Assembly (NCBI RefSeq): GCF_021699195.1
Contig: NZ_SSXE01000008.1
Span: forward strand, 1 to 64,000
From: Nonomuraea sp. MG754425
GTDB taxonomy: Bacteria; Actinomycetota; Actinomycetes; Streptosporangiales; Streptosporangiaceae
Reading direction: 5' to 3'
Length of the DNA stretch: 64,000 nt
In this document: one piece after another, positions 25,985 through 34,568 of the stretch
How positions within the stretch are numbered: the first letter of the stretch is position 1
Layout of the letters: each line of letters opens with the position of its first letter
Position numbers and translations under genes: made by a program
Notes under the pieces: generated by a model
The model's database searches: none
Told to the model about the DNA's origin: nothing
The model's input: only the letters and a program-made list of their open reading frames with translations

Positions 25985-27073
25985 ATGGCCGGTCCAACCC
26001 TGCGTGACGTCGCGAAACTGGCGAACGTGTCCATCCGGACGGTGTCCAACGTGGTCAACGGGTACGCCCCGGTCTCCGCCGAGCTGCGTGCCCGGGTGCA
26101 GGTGGCGCTCGACCAGCTCGACTACCGTCCCAACCTGATCGCCCGCAACCTCAAGCAGGGGCGTACGGGGATGATCGCCCTCGCGGTGCCCGAGCTGGAC
26201 GTGCCGTACTTCGCCGAGCTGGCCCGCGAGGTGATCAAGGCCGCCCACGCCCACGGCTACGTGGTGATGATCGACCAGACCGACGGCGCCGCCGACCGGG
26301 AACGCGAACTGCTCGGACGGGACTCGCGGGCCACGATGTTCGACGGCCTGCTGCTCAGCCCGCTGTCGATCTCCGCCGACGAGCTGCGCGCCCGCGGCAA
26401 CAGCGTCCCGATCGTGCTGCTCGGCGAGCACATCTTCAACGGCAGTTTCCCCCACGTGGCCATCGACAACGTGGCCGCCGCCCGCGAGGCCACCGCCCAC
26501 CTGCTGGAGCTGGGCCGCCGCCGGGTGGCCGCCATCGGCGACCAGCCGTACGCGACGGGGGAGACCGCCCAGCTCCGCACCGCCGGCTTCCGGCAGGCGC
26601 ACGCCCGCGCGGGGCTGGACGTACGTGACGAGCTCATCGTCTCCACCCCGCACTTCCACCGCAGGCTGGGCGCCGAGGCCATGGAACGGCTGCTGGCCCT
26701 GCCCGAGCCGCCGGACGCGGTCCTCTGCTACAACGACCTGCTCGCCCTGGGCGCGATCAGGGCGCTGACCAGGGCGGGTCGCCGCGTCCCCGACGACGTG
26801 GCGGTGGTCGGGGTGGACGACATCGAGGAGGGCCAGTACAGCACACCCAGCCTCACCACGGTCGCCCCGGACAAGGTCGGCATCGCCCGGCGGGCGGTGG
26901 ACACGCTGCTGGAGTCGATCCGCGGCGAGCTCGGCACCCCTCCCGAGATCGTCGTGCCGCACCGGCTCATCGTGCGCGAGAGCACGGTGGGCGAGCGCGC
27001 TGTGGGGGAAGGCACTGTGGGGGAAGGCGCTGCGGGAGATAGCGCTGCGGGCGAGGCCGCCGCCGCACGGTGA
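25985..27073 (+). CDS. LacI-family repressor of the first sugar operon
   Basis: A 362-residue repressor. The HTH and hinge are PTLRDVAKLANVSIRTVSNV, VNGYAPVSAELRARVQ and LDYRPNLIARNLKQGRTG. The periplasmic-binding-like ligand domain includes DAVLCYNDLLALGAIRALTR and VGVDDIEEGQYSTPSLTTVA. It probably binds the TGCAACGATGCA pair just upstream and releases it on sugar binding, controlling the divergent transporter-GH2 operon. GGAG before ATG 25985 supports the start. Oddly, it ends in about 28 extra residues made of five 5-residue repeats (VGERA, VGEGT, VGEGA, AGDSA, AGEAA) beyond the usual LacI C-terminus. Confidence 0.93.
   Translation: MAGPTLRDVAKLANVSIRTVSNVVNGYAPVSAELRARVQVALDQLDYRPNLIARNLKQGRTGMIALAVPELDVPYFAELAREVIKAAHAHGYVVMIDQTDGAADRERELLGRDSRATMFDGLLLSPLSISADELRARGNSVPIVLLGEHIFNGSFPHVAIDNVAAAREATAHLLELGRRRVAAIGDQPYATGETAQLRTAGFRQAHARAGLDVRDELIVSTPHFHRRLGAEAMERLLALPEPPDAVLCYNDLLALGAIRALTRAGRRVPDDVAVVGVDDIEEGQYSTPSLTTVAPDKVGIARRAVDTLLESIRGELGTPPEIVVPHRLIVRESTVGERAVGEGTVGEGAAGDSAAGEAAAAR
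26987..27061 (+). repeat. Five 15-bp tandem repeats at the 3' end of a LacI gene
   Basis: Units of the form GTGGGGGAAGGCRCT, in frame, encode a 5-residue repeat tail. The units diverge outward; the two middle ones differ by one base. Replication-slippage expansion of the gene end is likely. Confidence 0.85.
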
Positions 27074-27085
27074 CGGCCGGGCGGC

Positions 27086-27835
27086 TCACCCGGTGAGGAG
27101 CTTCACGATCGCCACCGCGCCGATGCACACGATCACCCCGCGCAGCACCGGAGCCGGCAGCCGGCGGCCCAGCCGGGCGCCGGCGAAGCCGCCGGCCATC
27201 GAGCCCGCCGCCACCAGCAGCACCGCGAGCCAGTCCACGTCGGCGACGAGCGTGTACAGGATCGCGGCCGTGCCGTTGACCAGCACCACCAGCACGTTCT
27301 TGGCGGCGTTGACGCGTTGCAGGTCCTCGTCGATGAGGATGCCCATCAGGCCGATCAGCAGGATGCCCTGACCGGCGCCGAAGTAGCCGCCGTACACGCC
27401 GGCCAGCAGCGCGCCCAGCCAGAGCCACGGGCCGCCGTGCGCGTGCCGGGGCCGGTCGGCCAGCGCGCGGCTGAGCCGGGGCTGGATCACCACCATCGCG
27501 CAGGACAGCGCGATCAGCACGGTGACGACCACCGTGAAGGTGCGCTCCGGCAGGTTGAGCAGCAGCAACCCGCCCGCCAGCGCGCCCGCCACGGACGCGG
27601 GCGCCAGCCGGAGCAGACGCTCGCGCTGGCCCTTCAGCTCCTCGCGGTAGCCCGCGACGCCGGTCAGCCCGCCGGGGACCAGGCCGATGTTGTTGGAGAC
27701 GTTGGCCGTGATCGGCGGCAGGCCCACGGCGAGCAGGGTGGGGAACGTGATCAGTGACCCGGACCCGACGACGGTGTTGATGGCCCCGCCCGCGACGCCG
27801 GCCACCAGCACGGCGACCATCTCCCAGGGCGTCAT
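27086..27835 (-). CDS. TauE/SafE-family membrane transporter
   Basis: A 249-residue protein with about eight membrane helices in the two-fold arrangement of the sulfite exporter TauE/SafE family. The first conserved motif is VAGGAINTVVGSGSLITFPT (with the NTVVGSGSL core) and the second, repeated half is YGGYFGAGQGILLIGLMGIL. NAAKNVLVVLVNGTAAILY is the conserved helix after the second motif. Family members move sulfite, sulfonates or other organic anions. Its ATG overlaps the stop of the LacI gene upstream (ATGA), placing it at the end of the mannoside transport operon. That is an unusual place and may mean that an anion is released during use of a sulfated or organic-acid-modified sugar. Confidence 0.9.
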   Translation of the reverse strand: MTPWEMVAVLVAGVAGGAINTVVGSGSLITFPTLLAVGLPPITANVSNNIGLVPGGLTGVAGYREELKGQRERLLRLAPASVAGALAGGLLLLNLPERTFTVVVTVLIALSCAMVVIQPRLSRALADRPRHAHGGPWLWLGALLAGVYGGYFGAGQGILLIGLMGILIDEDLQRVNAAKNVLVVLVNGTAAILYTLVADVDWLAVLLVAAGSMAGGFAGARLGRRLPAPVLRGVIVCIGAVAIVKLLTG

Positions 27836-28854
27836 GCCGTGCGGCTCCCGGGCGCGGCCGTGCTCTGCCTGGCCACGAGCCGGGCCGTGGTGTCCTGGAA
27901 CGAGCCCGGCGACCCTCCGTCGAGCAGGCTCACCAGCGTGCGCGCCGTGTGCGCCCCGTACGCCTGCACGTCCCTGGACAGGGCGGTCACCGTCGGGAAG
28001 ACCATCTCGCAGAGTTGTGAGTCGTCGCCCGCCACGATCGACAGCTCCTGCGGCACCCCCACGCCGAGCTGCCGGGCCACGCTCACCCCCGCCGTCGCCA
28101 TCACGTCGTTGTCGAACGTGATCGCCGTCGGCCGGTCGGGGGCGGCGAGCAGGTCGCGGGTGGCCCGCGCGCCGGCCGCCCAGGTGTAGTCGGTGTCCAC
28201 GACGGCGGCCGGCGACAGCCCGTGCCGCTCCATGGCGGCGTGGAAGGCGGCCGTGCGGACCTGCGTGTGCTCCAGGGCGGGCAGCCCGGCCACCCGGGCG
28301 ATGCGCCGGTGGCCGAGCCCCACCAGGAAGTCCACGGCCTCGGTGACCGCCGCCGCGTCGTCGCTCCACACCGCGGGCATGCCGCCGGGACGCGGCCGGC
28401 CGACCAGCACCGCGGGGATGCCCATCGACTCCAGCACCGGCAGCCGCGCGTCCTCGGCCCACAGGTCCATGACGATCAGCCCGTCCACCCGCCGCTCGGC
28501 CCACCAGTCGTTGATGGCCTCGATCGAGCGGGCGTGGTCGGGCACGACCTGGAGCAGCAGCGCCGTACGGGTGATCGCCAGCTCGCTCTCCATTCCCGCG
28601 ATGAACTTCATGAAGAACGGCTCCACCCCCAGAGTGTCGGCGCTGCGGGCGATGACCAGCCCCACGGTGTGGGCCCGCGACTCCGACAGCCCGCGGGCGG
28701 CGGCGTTGGGCCGCCAGCCCATCTCGGCCGCGATCGCCAGGATGCGCCGCCGGGTGGTCTCCGACACCCCGGGCCGGCCGTTCAGCGCGAAGGAGACCGC
28801 GCCGATCGAGACCCCCGCCCGCTCGGCGATGTCGCTGATCGTCAGCCGTTTCAC
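27832..28854 (-). CDS. LacI-family repressor, co-transcribed with the second sugar transporter
   Basis: A 340-residue repressor starting at GTG 28854. The HTH reads LTISDIAERAGVSIGAVSFA followed by LNGRPGVSETTRRRILAIAA, and the hinge is WRPNAAARGLSESRAHTVGL. The ligand domain contains RPTAITFDNDVMATAGVSVA and LSIVAGDDSQLCEMVFPTVT. It follows the MalG-type permease by about 28 bases on the same strand, so it sits inside the operon it probably represses. The likely operator is the palindrome AACTAAAGCGCTTCAGTT upstream of the binding protein and the beta-mannosidase. Its stop overlaps the TauE gene start. Confidence 0.92.
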   Translation of the reverse strand: MKRLTISDIAERAGVSIGAVSFALNGRPGVSETTRRRILAIAAEMGWRPNAAARGLSESRAHTVGLVIARSADTLGVEPFFMKFIAGMESELAITRTALLLQVVPDHARSIEAINDWWAERRVDGLIVMDLWAEDARLPVLESMGIPAVLVGRPRPGGMPAVWSDDAAAVTEAVDFLVGLGHRRIARVAGLPALEHTQVRTAAFHAAMERHGLSPAAVVDTDYTWAAGARATRDLLAAPDRPTAITFDNDVMATAGVSVARQLGVGVPQELSIVAGDDSQLCEMVFPTVTALSRDVQAYGAHTARTLVSLLDGGSPGSFQDTTARLVARQSTAAPGSRTA

Positions 28855-28881
28855 GGGCTCATCGTAGGCGTCGGCGCGGGG

Positions 28882-29709
28882 TCACTTCGTCGCGCCCGCG
28901 GTGAATCCGTTGTACACGAATCGTTGCAGGGCCAGGAAGATGACCAGGGTCGGCACGATCACCAGCACCGCGCCCGCGGAGATGACCTCCCAGTGCGCCC
29001 CGAACGGCCCCTTGAACCGGAAGAGCGAGGTCGAGATGACGCCCAGCTCCTCCGACGGCATGTACAGGAAGGGGATGTAGAACTCGTTGTAGACGGTGAT
29101 GCCCTTGATGATGACGACCGTCGCGACGGCCGGCTTGAGCAGCGGCAGGATCACCTTCCGGTAGACGGTGAACGAGGTCGCGCCGTCCATTCTCGCGGCC
29201 TCGTCCAGCGAGACCGGAATGTTCCTGATGAACTGCAGGAAGATGTAGATGGCGACGATGTCGGTGCCCATGAAGAGCAGGATCGGCCCCCACCGGGTGT
29301 CGAACAGCCCGAACGCGTCGATCACCTCGAACGTGGCCACCTGCGTGGTCACCCCGGGCACCAGCGTGGCGACGAGGAAGAGCGCGACCACGACCTTCTT
29401 CAGGCGGAAGCGGAACCGGTCGATCGCGTAGGCGGCCATCGACCCGATGAGAATGGTCCCGGTGATCGAGAACAGCAGGATGAAGGCGGTGTTGCCGAAG
29501 GCCGCCAGCATGTTGCCGTTCTCGAAGGCGACGCGGTAGTTCTCCAGGTTGAGCCAGTTCGCCGGAGGGGCCAGGATGTCGCCCTCCGCCATCTCCTGCG
29601 GCGTCTTGAACGACGTGCTGAACATCGTCAGCAGCGGCAGCAGCACGACCGCCGCGGCGGCGACCAGCGACAGGTACTTCAGCGCCGTCAGGGACGCTCG
29701 CACGGTCAT
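28882..29709 (-). CDS. Carbohydrate ABC transporter permease (MalG type)
   Basis: A 275-residue, six-helix permease. First helix LKYLSLVAAAAVVLLPLLTM; periplasmic region FSTSFKTPQEMAEGDILAPP; EAA loop EAARMDGATSFTVYRKVILP; tail LALQRFVYNGFTAGATK. It is translationally coupled (ATGA overlap) to the MalF-type partner upstream. Together with the binding protein it forms the import route for the substrate of the divergent beta-mannosidase. No ATPase is encoded nearby. Confidence 0.93.
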   Translation of the reverse strand: MTVRASLTALKYLSLVAAAAVVLLPLLTMFSTSFKTPQEMAEGDILAPPANWLNLENYRVAFENGNMLAAFGNTAFILLFSITGTILIGSMAAYAIDRFRFRLKKVVVALFLVATLVPGVTTQVATFEVIDAFGLFDTRWGPILLFMGTDIVAIYIFLQFIRNIPVSLDEAARMDGATSFTVYRKVILPLLKPAVATVVIIKGITVYNEFYIPFLYMPSEELGVISTSLFRFKGPFGAHWEVISAGAVLVIVPTLVIFLALQRFVYNGFTAGATK

Positions 29710-30635
29710 GCGCTCGGGGTCCTCTCCTCCGGTACGATCCGCCGCTGCACCCAGGTGATCAGCAGGATCACGACCAGCAGCACCACGGCCGCCGCCGAGG
29801 CCAGCCCGGTCTTGTTGAACTGGAAGGCCAGCTTCACGGTCTGGATCACGAACGTCTTGGTCTCGCCCGAGCCGCCGGTCATGATGTACGGGATCTCGAA
29901 GACCGACAGCGACCCCGCCACGCCCAGGATGAGGCTCAGGCTGATGATCGGCCTGATGCTCGGGATGACGATGTGCCACAGGACGCGCGGCCGGCTCGCC
30001 CCGTCGAGCATGGCGGCCTCGTGCAGCTCCGACGGCACCGACTGGATGGCGCCGAGGAAGAGCACGAAGTTCAGCCCCATGAAGCGCCAGACCGACACGC
30101 CCGACAGGGACACGTTGGCCAGGTCGGGGTTGCCCAGCCAGAGGATGCCGGCGTCGACGCCGGCCAGCCCGAGCACCTGGTCGAGCGTGCCGCCGGGCTG
30201 GAACAGGTAGAGGAAGACGAACGCGACCGCGACGCCGTTGAGCAGGTAGGGGAAGAAGATGACGCCCTTGAACAGGCTCCTGAAGCGGGTCTCGAAGCTG
30301 AGCACCGCGGCGAAGTAGAGCGCCAGCACGATCTGTACGAGCGCGGCGACCAGGTAGTACAGGCTGGTCGCGAAGACGGAGAAGAGCTCGGGCCGGGTGA
30401 AGAGCCGCACGTAGTTGTCCAGGCCCACGTAGGCGCGGTCGGGGCTGACGCCGTCCCAGTCGGTGAAGCTGTAGGAGAGCATGCTCACCACCGGCACGTA
30501 CGTGAACGTGCCCAGCATGATCAGCGGGGCGGCCAGGTACAGCCACGGGGTGGCCCGCCGCCACCGGCTCGGCCGCGCCGCGGCGTGCCGGGACGGTGGC
30601 GCGGGCCTGCTCGTGCGGGCGGAGGTGCGCACCAC
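29706..30635 (-). CDS. Sugar ABC transporter permease (MalF type)
   Basis: A 309-residue membrane protein. An Arg/Pro-rich cytoplasmic N-terminus (TSRPAPPSRHAAARPSRWRR) precedes the first helix TPWLYLAAPLIMLGTFTYVP. Then SYSFTDWDGVSPDRAYVGLD, EAA loop EAAMLDGASRPRVLWHIVIP, and a last helix AAAVVLLVVILLITWVQR. Two GTG codons in tandem (30635, 30632) lie two or five bases past the stop of the binding-protein gene, so translation is probably coupled. The next gene overlaps by four bases. Confidence 0.9.
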   Translation of the reverse strand: MVRTSARTSRPAPPSRHAAARPSRWRRATPWLYLAAPLIMLGTFTYVPVVSMLSYSFTDWDGVSPDRAYVGLDNYVRLFTRPELFSVFATSLYYLVAALVQIVLALYFAAVLSFETRFRSLFKGVIFFPYLLNGVAVAFVFLYLFQPGGTLDQVLGLAGVDAGILWLGNPDLANVSLSGVSVWRFMGLNFVLFLGAIQSVPSELHEAAMLDGASRPRVLWHIVIPSIRPIISLSLILGVAGSLSVFEIPYIMTGGSGETKTFVIQTVKLAFQFNKTGLASAAAVVLLVVILLITWVQRRIVPEERTPSA

Positions 30636-30637
30636 GG

Positions 30638-31954
30638 TCAGCCGCCGAGCGCCACGGCGTCGGCCCACTTGCCGGCCAGTTCGGTGAGGGCGCCGCCGAG
30701 ATCGCCCTTGGCCGCCCCGCGGGCGATGTCCACGAGCCGCTGGCGGTACTCCGGCTTGGTCAGCCCCACCTCGGCGGCGTTGTCGATGGTCGTCACCTTG
30801 CCCGCCTCGGCCTGGGACAGTTCGAACAAGCGCACGCCGGCGTCCTCGAACGGCTTGAGCGCCGTGGGCAGGGGCGCGTCCCGGCGGCTGGAGATGCCCT
30901 GGATGTCGGCGGTGAAGGTGGAGCTGTCGAGCACCCAGTCGACCCAGGCGCGGGCCGCCTGCTGGTTCCGGGAGTGCTTGTTGATCGCGTAGACGTAGTC
31001 GGGGGTGGTGGGGGCGCAGTACTTGCCGTCCACCTGGGCGGGGAAGGGCAGGTAGCCGATGTCGTCGGGGCTCTTGCCGGCCTTCGCGGCGGCGTCCCGC
31101 ATCTGGGCGATCGACCAGGAGCCGAGGAACATGCTGGAGATCTCGCCGCGGGCGAGCAGGCCCTTGGAGTCCTCCCAGTTCGTGGTGGTCGGGTCTGGTT
31201 CGGAGAGCTTGCGGCTGACGATGTCGAACAGCAGCGTGTCGGAGACGTTCAGGTCGCTGCCCGCGGACCAGGGGTTCGGGGCGGTGGCGAGCTTGTCGTT
31301 GGCCTTCGGGTCGCAACTGATCGCGCCCATCGCGCCCTGCCAGCCGCTCAGCGGCCAGCCGTCCTTGTAGTTCGTGTAGTACGGGATGGCGTCCGTCCGG
31401 TCCTTGACCGCCTGCAACGCGGTGAGGAACTCGGCGGGCGTCTTCGGCCAGGCGGTGATCCCGGCTCTGGCCCACACGTCCTTGTTGTAGACGAAGCCGT
31501 TGACCACGGCGAAGGAGGCCAGGCCGTACACGGTGCCGTCCACCGTGCCCTTCTCGGTGAACTGGTATTTGCGGCTCAGGTCGGCGGCGGGGCCGAGCGC
31601 GCTGAAGAACGCGGGATAGTCGTCGCGGCTGACGGTGGAGGGGATGAGCAGGACGTCACCGTAGTTCTCGGTGTTCATCCGGATTTTGACCTCGCCCTCG
31701 TAATCGGTGATGCCGTCGAACTTGACCTTGATTCCGGGATAGGTCTTGTTGAACTCGGCGGCGTACCTGCCGAGGGTGCCGTCGGTCACCATGTCGGTCC
31801 GGTTGGTCAGCACGGTGATCTCGCCGGTGGCCTGGGCGGGGTCGGCGGGCGCGGAGGCGCCGGCGGTGGGCCCGCCGCCGCTCGCGGCGCCGCCGCAGGC
31901 CGCGATCAGGAGTATCGAGGCCAGTGCGGCGGCGGCCGGTGCCTTGCGTTGCAT
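30638..31954 (-). CDS. Extracellular sugar-binding lipoprotein (family 1 SBP)
   Basis: About 438 residues. The signal (MQRKAPAAAALASILLIAAC) contains the lipobox IAAC, and a Gly/Ala/Pro linker follows. The mature domain begins EITVLTNRTDMVTDGTLGRY and keeps family 1 features (FNKTYPGIKVKFDGITDYEG, YPAFFSALGPAADLSRKYQF). GGAG lies nine bases before ATG 31954 but only three before ATG 31960, so the shorter start is preferred. It is the first gene of the operon with two permeases, LacI and TauE, and diverges from a beta-mannosidase. It is therefore probably specific for a mannose-containing oligosaccharide (inference from context). Confidence 0.92.
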   Translation of the reverse strand: MQRKAPAAAALASILLIAACGGAASGGGPTAGASAPADPAQATGEITVLTNRTDMVTDGTLGRYAAEFNKTYPGIKVKFDGITDYEGEVKIRMNTENYGDVLLIPSTVSRDDYPAFFSALGPAADLSRKYQFTEKGTVDGTVYGLASFAVVNGFVYNKDVWARAGITAWPKTPAEFLTALQAVKDRTDAIPYYTNYKDGWPLSGWQGAMGAISCDPKANDKLATAPNPWSAGSDLNVSDTLLFDIVSRKLSEPDPTTTNWEDSKGLLARGEISSMFLGSWSIAQMRDAAAKAGKSPDDIGYLPFPAQVDGKYCAPTTPDYVYAINKHSRNQQAARAWVDWVLDSSTFTADIQGISSRRDAPLPTALKPFEDAGVRLFELSQAEAGKVTTIDNAAEVGLTKPEYRQRLVDIARGAAKGDLGGALTELAGKWADAVALGG

Positions 31955-32006
31955 GGTCATGTTCTCCGTCCTCAGGGGGTATTCGCGCGGGCCGGGCGCG
32001 ATGAGG

Positions 32007-32024
32007 AACTAAAGCGCTTCAGTT
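32007..32024. promoter_or_regulatory. LacI-type operator AACTAAAGCGCTTCAGTT
   Basis: A near-perfect 18-bp palindrome (one mismatched pair) centred on AAGCGCTT, a classic LacI/GalR-family operator core. It is about 50 bp upstream of the binding-protein start, in the divergent region shared with the beta-mannosidase gene. The co-transcribed LacI protein is the likely ligand. Confidence 0.7.
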
Positions 32025-32128
32025 CGAGTGGACGCGATCGTCTTCCGGTTATGCGGGCGGTGTAAAGGCGTGCGACGCCTATGTTGCTTAACCGTTACAT
32101 ATAGCTATCCGAGGCCGGGATCGCGTTG

Positions 32129-32158
32129 TTGACCGACTATGCAGCGCAGACGTAAAGT
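32129..32158 (+). promoter_or_regulatory. Putative sigma-70-type promoter of the beta-mannosidase gene
   Basis: TTGACC at 32129-32134, an 18-base spacer and TAAAGT at 32153-32158, about 45 bases upstream of the start codon. A short palindrome AGGCGT-GCG-ACGCCT lies further upstream at 32066-32080. Predicted from sequence only. Confidence 0.4.
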
Positions 32159-32204
32159 TCGGCGTGCTTATCCGATTCAGTAGCGCAGCTTGGGGAGAAT
32201 CAAC

Positions 32205-34538
32205 GTGTACCGTCCGCTGCACGACGGCTGGACCCTCCGATCAGACGGCGAGGCCCCGAGCGGGCTCACCGGGATCCCGGCCGCGGTGCCGGGCAGCGTG
32301 CACACCGACCTGCTCGCCGCGGGGCTGATCGAGGACCCCTATCGCGACGACAACGAGACGCGGCTCGGCTGGATCGGCCGTACGGACTGGGTCTACGAGA
32401 CGACCTTCGACTGGCACGACGACGGCCACGAGCGTACGGACCTGGTCTGCGAAGGGCTCGACACGGTCGCGACCGTGACGCTGAACGGGCACGAACTGGG
32501 CCAGAGCGCCAACATGCACCGCACCCACCGCTTCCCGGTCCGCGAACTGCTGCGCGCGGGCGTCAACCGGCTGGAGGTGCGCTTCCGCGCGCCGTACGCC
32601 TACGCCGAGGAGCAGCAGGCCCGGCACGGCGAGCGCCCCGGGCCCTACGACGAGCCGTACCCCTTCATCCGCAAGATGGCCTGCAACTTCGGCTGGGACT
32701 GGGGGCCCACGCTGGTGACCAGCGGCATCTGGCGGCCGATCGGGCTGCACGCGTGGTCCGGCACGCGCCCGGCCGAGGTGCGCCCGCTCGTCCGCGGCGA
32801 CGGTGTGGACGTCCGGGTCCGGGTCGAGCGCACCGGCGACGCGCCGGTCACCGTCACCGCCGAGGTGGCGGGCGTCAGCGCCGAGGTCAAGCTGGAGCCC
32901 GGCGCGAGCGAGGCCGTGCTGCGCCTGGACGTGCCGCACGCCGAGCGGTGGTGGCCCCGCGGGCACGGCGCGCAGCCGCTGTACCCGCTCACCGTGCGCG
33001 CCGGCTCCGAGCAGTGGCGGCGGGAGATCGGCTTTCGCACCGTGGAGCTGGACACCGACGCGTTCCGCCTGATCGTCAACGGCAAGCCGGTCTTCGCCCG
33101 CGGGTTCAACTGGATCCCCGACGACTGCTTCCCCGCCAGGGTCACCCCCGCCCACCTGGCCGAACGCTTCGAGCAGGCCGTCGGTACCGGCGCGAACGTG
33201 CTGCGGGTGTGGGGCGGCGGCGGGTACGAGTCGGACGACTTCTACGCCCTGGCCGACCGCCTGGGCCTGATGGTCTGGCAGGACTTCCCGTTCGCCTGCT
33301 CGGCCTACCCCGAGGAGGCCCCGTTCCGCTCGGAGGTCGAGGCCGAGGCGCGCGAGAACGTGGCCCGGCTGTCCGCCCACCCCAGCCTCGTGCTGTGGTG
33401 CGGCAACAACGAGAACATCGAGGGCCACCAGCACTGGCAGTGGCGCGAACCGCTCGGCGACCGGAGCTGGGGCGCCGGGTTCTACTTCGACCTGCTGCCC
33501 GCGATCGTGGCCGAGCTGGACCCGACGCGGCCGTACTGGCCGGGCAGCCCGTACTCGGGCACGCCCGACCGGGACGTGCGCGACCCCTCGACCGGCACCG
33601 TGCACATCTGGACGGTGTGGGGCGGCGACCTCGGCTACGAGCACTACGCCGACTACACGCCGCGCTTCGTGGCCGAGTTCGGCTACCAGGGGCCGCCGAC
33701 GTACGCCACGTTGCGGGCCGCCTCCTCCGACGAGCCGCTGACCCCCGGCTCCTCGCACCAGAAGGCCACCGGCGGGCAGGCCAAGCTGCTCAACGGCCTG
33801 CGCGGGCACCTTCCGGAGCCGGAGACGTTCGACGACTGGCACTACTGGACGCAGCTCAACCAGGCCAGGGCGATGGCGTTCGGGGTGCAGCGGTTCCGGG
33901 CGCTGATGCCGTACTGCATGGGGACGATCGTCTGGCAGCTCAACGACTGCTGGCCGGTCACGTCCTGGGCCGCGGTGGACGGCGCGGGCCGCAGGAAACC
34001 CCTCTGGTACGCGCTGCGCCGCTCCTTCGCCGACCGGCTCATCACCCGGCTGGGGGCGGAGATCGTGCTGGTCAACGACACCGACGAGGAGTGGGCCGGC
34101 CCGCTGGAGCTGGCCGCGCGCGACCTGTCGGGCCAGGTGCTGGCCGCTCGCGAGGAGCCGGTCACCGTGCCCGCCCGCGCGACGCTGCGGCTCGGCCCGC
34201 CCGAGGACCCGCGGGCCCGGCTGCTGACGGCCCGGCTGGGCGGCGAGCGGGTGGTGTTCGCGCTGGCCGAGGACCCCGACATGGGCTACCCGGCGGCCCG
34301 GCTCACCACCCTCGTGGAGCGGGAGCCGGGCGGGTACGCGGTCACCGTCACCGCCGGCACCGTGCTGCGCGAACTGGCGATCTTCCCCGATCGGCTCGAC
34401 CCGGCCGCGAGCGTGGACGACCAGCTCGTCACGCTGCTGCCGGGAGAGAGCGTGACCTTCCACGTGACGACCGAGCGGGAGCTGGACCCCGACGCGCTCA
34501 CCTCGTTCCCGGTGCTGCGCTGCGTCAACGAACGCTGA
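32205..34538 (+). CDS. Glycoside hydrolase family 2 beta-mannosidase
   Basis: A 777-residue cytoplasmic enzyme (no signal). It starts at GTG 32205, with GGGGAGA eight bases upstream. The N-terminal jelly roll has IPAAVPGSVHTDLLAAGLIE and WIGRTDWVYETTF. KMACNFGWDWGPTLVTSGIW is the highly conserved beta-mannosidase signature. The barrel carries GFNWIPDDCFP, VLRVWGGGGYESDDFYALAD, the acid/base segment LVLWCGNNENIEG and the nucleophile segment FVAEFGYQGPP. It would remove terminal beta-linked mannose from the oligosaccharides brought in by the divergent ABC transporter. Control by the LacI operator in the shared promoter region is likely. Confidence 0.94.
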   Translation: MYRPLHDGWTLRSDGEAPSGLTGIPAAVPGSVHTDLLAAGLIEDPYRDDNETRLGWIGRTDWVYETTFDWHDDGHERTDLVCEGLDTVATVTLNGHELGQSANMHRTHRFPVRELLRAGVNRLEVRFRAPYAYAEEQQARHGERPGPYDEPYPFIRKMACNFGWDWGPTLVTSGIWRPIGLHAWSGTRPAEVRPLVRGDGVDVRVRVERTGDAPVTVTAEVAGVSAEVKLEPGASEAVLRLDVPHAERWWPRGHGAQPLYPLTVRAGSEQWRREIGFRTVELDTDAFRLIVNGKPVFARGFNWIPDDCFPARVTPAHLAERFEQAVGTGANVLRVWGGGGYESDDFYALADRLGLMVWQDFPFACSAYPEEAPFRSEVEAEARENVARLSAHPSLVLWCGNNENIEGHQHWQWREPLGDRSWGAGFYFDLLPAIVAELDPTRPYWPGSPYSGTPDRDVRDPSTGTVHIWTVWGGDLGYEHYADYTPRFVAEFGYQGPPTYATLRAASSDEPLTPGSSHQKATGGQAKLLNGLRGHLPEPETFDDWHYWTQLNQARAMAFGVQRFRALMPYCMGTIVWQLNDCWPVTSWAAVDGAGRRKPLWYALRRSFADRLITRLGAEIVLVNDTDEEWAGPLELAARDLSGQVLAAREEPVTVPARATLRLGPPEDPRARLLTARLGGERVVFALAEDPDMGYPAARLTTLVEREPGGYAVTVTAGTVLRELAIFPDRLDPAASVDDQLVTLLPGESVTFHVTTERELDPDALTSFPVLRCVNER

Positions 34539-34542
34539 ACCG

Positions 34543-34566
34543 GCGGCCGGGCCGCCGCCCGGCCGC
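34543..34566. terminator. Bidirectional hairpin between convergent genes
   Basis: A perfect 10-bp stem GCGGCCGGGC/GCCCGGCCGC with a 4-base loop. It fills the gap between the beta-mannosidase stop (34538) and the acyl-CoA ligase stop (34569). Confidence 0.6.
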
Positions 34567-34568
34567 GA

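Noticed and set aside
27086..28504. A single frame that seems to fuse part of the LacI gene region with the TauE exporter
   Set aside because: The LacI protein is encoded in another frame and ends with an ATGA overlap at 27832-27835. TauE begins at 27835, so the upstream part is out-of-frame LacI sequence, not a fusion.
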